Below are positions 7,277-9,311 of a stretch of 9,311 nt of DNA, in pieces. The position numbers were made by a program, and so were the translations under genes. Each line of letters opens with the position of its first letter. Position 1 is the stretch's first letter. The notes below the pieces were generated by a model. That model did no database searches. It had not been told where the DNA came from and was given only the letters and a program-made list of their open reading frames with translations. Source of the stretch: CAYWHE01 sp964458125 (lineage in GTDB: Bacteria > Bacteroidota > Bacteroidia > AKYH767-A > OLB10); NCBI GenBank assembly GCA_964458125.1, contig CAYWHE010000160.1:1-9311 (forward strand), in the 5' to 3' direction.

Positions 7277-8452
7277 TCAGGCCGCCGCAAAGGTCATGTC
7301 GTCCATGGTAATCACATTGTTCTCCGCCATCAGGGCCGCCCGTTCGATAACGGCTTTCAATTCCCTTACGTTTCCGGGCCAGGTATATTCCATCATGTGT
7401 TTCATCACATCCTTTTCAATAGTCATTTGGGGTAGTTTGTTGGTGGTACAGAATTCCGACAGGAAATTTTTTGCGATTAGAAGGATGTCATCACCACGTT
7501 CACGAAGCGGAGGCAGGTGGATCAGGAAACCCTGTATACGGTAAAATAGATCTTCCCGGAAACGGCCTTCCTTAACTTCCTGTGCCAGATTTTTATTCGT
7601 AGCCGCCACAAGTCTGAAATCAAGTTTCATCGTCTTGTTGCTGCCGATCCGCGTGATCTCTTTTTCCTGCAATACGCGGAGCAATTTGGTTTGAAGTGCC
7701 AGATCCATTTCCCCGATTTCATCCAGAAAAATGGTACCTTCATTGGCTTCCTCAAATTTTCCAATCCTCTTGTCGCGGGCATCGGTAAAGGCTCCTTTTT
7801 CATGACCAAACAGTTCGCTCTCGATGAGTTCCTCCGGTATGGCTCCCATGTTAACCGTTACAAATGGCTTGCGGCTCCTGGAGGAGTTATAATGGATGGC
7901 TTTGGCCACCAGTTCCTTTCCGGTCCCGCTTTGTCCTGTGACCAGTACCATCATGTTGCTTTTTTCAACTTTCTGGATCAGTTTAAGTACCCGGAGAATG
8001 GCATTGCTGTTTCCTATGATGTTTGAATACCGGTTTCGGTCTATGATCTGCTCTTTCAGAATCTCCACTTCCTTTTTTAGTGTAACATTCATGGACAGGT
8101 TACGGATGGAGTTTTCCAGGTTGATAAAAAGGTTGTCGTTCTTTAATATATAATCCTGTGCCCCGTTTTTATAGGAAGTTACCACTACTTCCAGGTTTTC
8201 CTGCCCCGATACCAGTACGCACATGATGCTCTGGTTATAGGCCTTGATTCTGGACATCAGTGTCAATCCATCCATGCCCGGGAGATTATAATCAATCGTA
8301 ACGATATCCGGATTTTCATGCAGGGAGTTGATGCAGTCCTCTGCATTCTGGAAATGAAAAATTTCCATATCATTCATTTTGGACAGATGCTGTTTGATCA
8401 GCGTGGCCACCATGATATCATCTTCTACTACAAATACTTTTGCCATATTCAT
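7277..8452 (-). CDS. NtrC-type response regulator (receiver + sigma54-activator AAA+), lacking a DNA-binding domain
   Basis: This is a cytoplasmic two-component output protein that should use ATP to remodel sigma54-RNA polymerase. Residues 1-120 are a receiver: acidic pair D11/D12, phosphoacceptor D54 (TIDYNLPGMDG), S82 and K104. A helical linker (about 120-140) leads to the AAA+ domain, about 145-375, with Walker A GQSGTGKE (173-180), the sigma54-contact loop GAFTDA (220-225, normally GAFTGA), Walker B GTIFLDE (239-245), sensor I VAATN, arginine-finger region FREDLFYRI (298-306) and sensor II WPGNVREL (358-365). It stops at 391, about 15 residues after the AAA+ lid, so the usual Fis-type helix-turn-helix is absent. 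The 110 bases downstream encode no Fis-like sequence in any frame. The start may be ATG 8452 or ATG 8446 (MAKVFVVEDD). It lies 35 bases after the hybrid kinase, its likely phosphodonor. Confidence 0.92.
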   Translation of the reverse strand: MNMAKVFVVEDDIMVATLIKQHLSKMNDMEIFHFQNAEDCINSLHENPDIVTIDYNLPGMDGLTLMSRIKAYNQSIMCVLVSGQENLEVVVTSYKNGAQDYILKNDNLFINLENSIRNLSMNVTLKKEVEILKEQIIDRNRYSNIIGNSNAILRVLKLIQKVEKSNMMVLVTGQSGTGKELVAKAIHYNSSRSRKPFVTVNMGAIPEELIESELFGHEKGAFTDARDKRIGKFEEANEGTIFLDEIGEMDLALQTKLLRVLQEKEITRIGSNKTMKLDFRLVAATNKNLAQEVKEGRFREDLFYRIQGFLIHLPPLRERGDDILLIAKNFLSEFCTTNKLPQMTIEKDVMKHMMEYTWPGNVRELKAVIERAALMAENNVITMDDMTFAAA

Positions 8453-8487
8453 TTAATTTTATATTGTTGTTTGATTAATATTTTTTC

Positions 8488-9311
8488 TTAGACGGTTAGT
8501 GTTTTGAGATCCTGATGTAATTCTGAGAATGCAAGCCGGCAGACGGAATCAATTTTTTCGACCAGTGCCGGAATTTCATCCAGGTGGATGGCTTGTCTGG
8601 CGTAGTCTTCAATCATGGCTGCTGCAGCATACAGGTCTTTTAGCCCCAGGTAGTTAAACGAGGGTTTGATCTTATGGGCTACCTGCCGGAGCTGTTCCCA
8701 ATCCTTCTTTTTCAAATTTTCCTGGAGTGACGAAAGGGATTCCGGGGCGTTTTGTAAAAACAGTTTGATGAAATCAATTATAAAGGAGTCGTTATCATCC
8801 GACATTTCCTTCAGGAAATCCAGGTTGGTAAGCCTTTCGGTTGAAGTTGCTTCTGTTGTTGGACCTGTTTCATCCTGGCGACCGGTTGTTGACTTCTCTC
8901 CCGGTTCCATTTTGCCGTCTGTGGTTGTAAGCAGCAGGATTTTGTTCTTTACATCTGCCGGGTCGAATGGTTTGCTGATATAATCATTCATCCCGCATGA
9001 GAAGCATTTGTCCTTCTCCTTCAGGCTGGCATGTGCGGTCATGGCCAGGATAGGAATTTCGTTTTTGGGGGAGGGAAGAAGTTTCCGGATCTGGGAGGTG
9101 GCTTCATAGCCATTCATTTCCGGCATTTCGATATCCATGAGTACAATATGATAATCATTCTCACGTATCAGTTCTATGGCTTCAACGCCATTTTCGGCAT
9201 TTTCAATCTGCACGCCCCAGTCACGAAGCAATTTATTAATAATCATCTGGTTGATTTCATTGTCTTCCACAACCAGGATTCTGAGATTTTCAGGAAGTTT
9301 GGCGTTTTCAA
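8488..9311 (-). CDS. Hybrid histidine kinase, C-terminal receiver and HPt domains (partial, continues past the window)
   Basis: The frame is open to the right edge, reading ENAKLPENLRILVVEDNEIN, so this is the C-terminal part of a larger protein, most likely a hybrid sensor kinase whose sensor and catalytic domains lie outside. Counting from the GTG codon at 9270, which is internal (the Val before EDNEIN), the receiver covers roughly -10 to 115, with phosphoacceptor D46 (VLMDIEMPEMNGYEA), T78 (LAMTAHA) and K100 (YISKPF). A Thr/Glu/Gly-rich linker (about 116-145) leads to an HPt helical bundle (about 147-255) with the phosphorylatable His at 199 in AHKIKPSFNYLG. This order fits a multistep relay: kinase His to receiver Asp to HPt His to an outside receiver. 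The response regulator gene begins 35 bases downstream and is the obvious acceptor. A receiver-HPt protein without a kinase core is possible but less likely. Confidence 0.88.
   Translation of the reverse strand, partial: ENAKLPENLRILVVEDNEINQMIINKLLRDWGVQIENAENGVEAIELIRENDYHIVLMDIEMPEMNGYEATSQIRKLLPSPKNEIPILAMTAHASLKEKDKCFSCGMNDYISKPFDPADVKNKILLLTTTDGKMEPGEKSTTGRQDETGPTTEATSTERLTNLDFLKEMSDDNDSFIIDFIKLFLQNAPESLSSLQENLKKKDWEQLRQVAHKIKPSFNYLGLKDLYAAAAMIEDYARQAIHLDEIPALVEKIDSVCRLAFSELHQDLKTLTV

Noticed and set aside
7187..7279. Readthrough of the regulator's TGA into a 29-codon open extension that could restore a C-terminal domain
   Set aside because: The extension shows no Fis helix-turn-helix pattern and the other frames here show none either, so the regulator most likely ends at its TGA.

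Overview
The window looks like a chromosomal piece from a member of the Bacteroidota. The signs are a secreted protein with a type IX secretion (T9SS) C-terminal sorting domain preceded by the FN3-like module common in this phylum, a Bacteroidota-type Porin_O_P family protein, a PhoU whose sequence follows the Bacteroidota pattern, and weak or absent Shine-Dalgarno sequences. I cannot place it more finely.

Layout. Positions 1-549 (+) hold the end of a phoU gene. Its C-terminal 152 codons are open, but the part in the first 90 bases carries four in-frame stops, each where the family normally has Glu or Lys. A 263-base gap (550-812) with an AT-rich, roughly 11-bp-periodic segment leads to a Porin_O_P outer-membrane porin (813-2105, +). 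Together these form the edge of a phosphate-acquisition locus. A strong hairpin at 2156-2181, with A/T tracts on both sides, separates it from everything to the right.

From 2209 to 9311 all genes are on the minus strand. In transcription order they are: the C-terminal receiver and HPt part of a hybrid histidine kinase (enters from the right edge); a 391-residue receiver-AAA+ sigma54-activator-type response regulator with no C-terminal DNA-binding domain; a 105-residue single-span membrane protein; a 1157-residue repetitive, probably beta-helical T9SS cargo; and a 366-residue single-span membrane protein with a LamG-like and an FN3-like domain. Gaps are 35, 110, 11 and 54 bases.

How they may work together. 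The kinase and regulator form a plausible phosphorelay (kinase, receiver, HPt, regulator). The last three genes look like a surface module. The two small-to-medium membrane proteins share a related N-terminal anchor motif, and the 366-residue protein shares its FN3-like module with the T9SS cargo but has no sorting domain. A kinase/HTH-less activator pair followed by a T9SS cargo flanked by two related membrane-anchored partners is the most interesting unit in the window. Its function is not known from the sequence.
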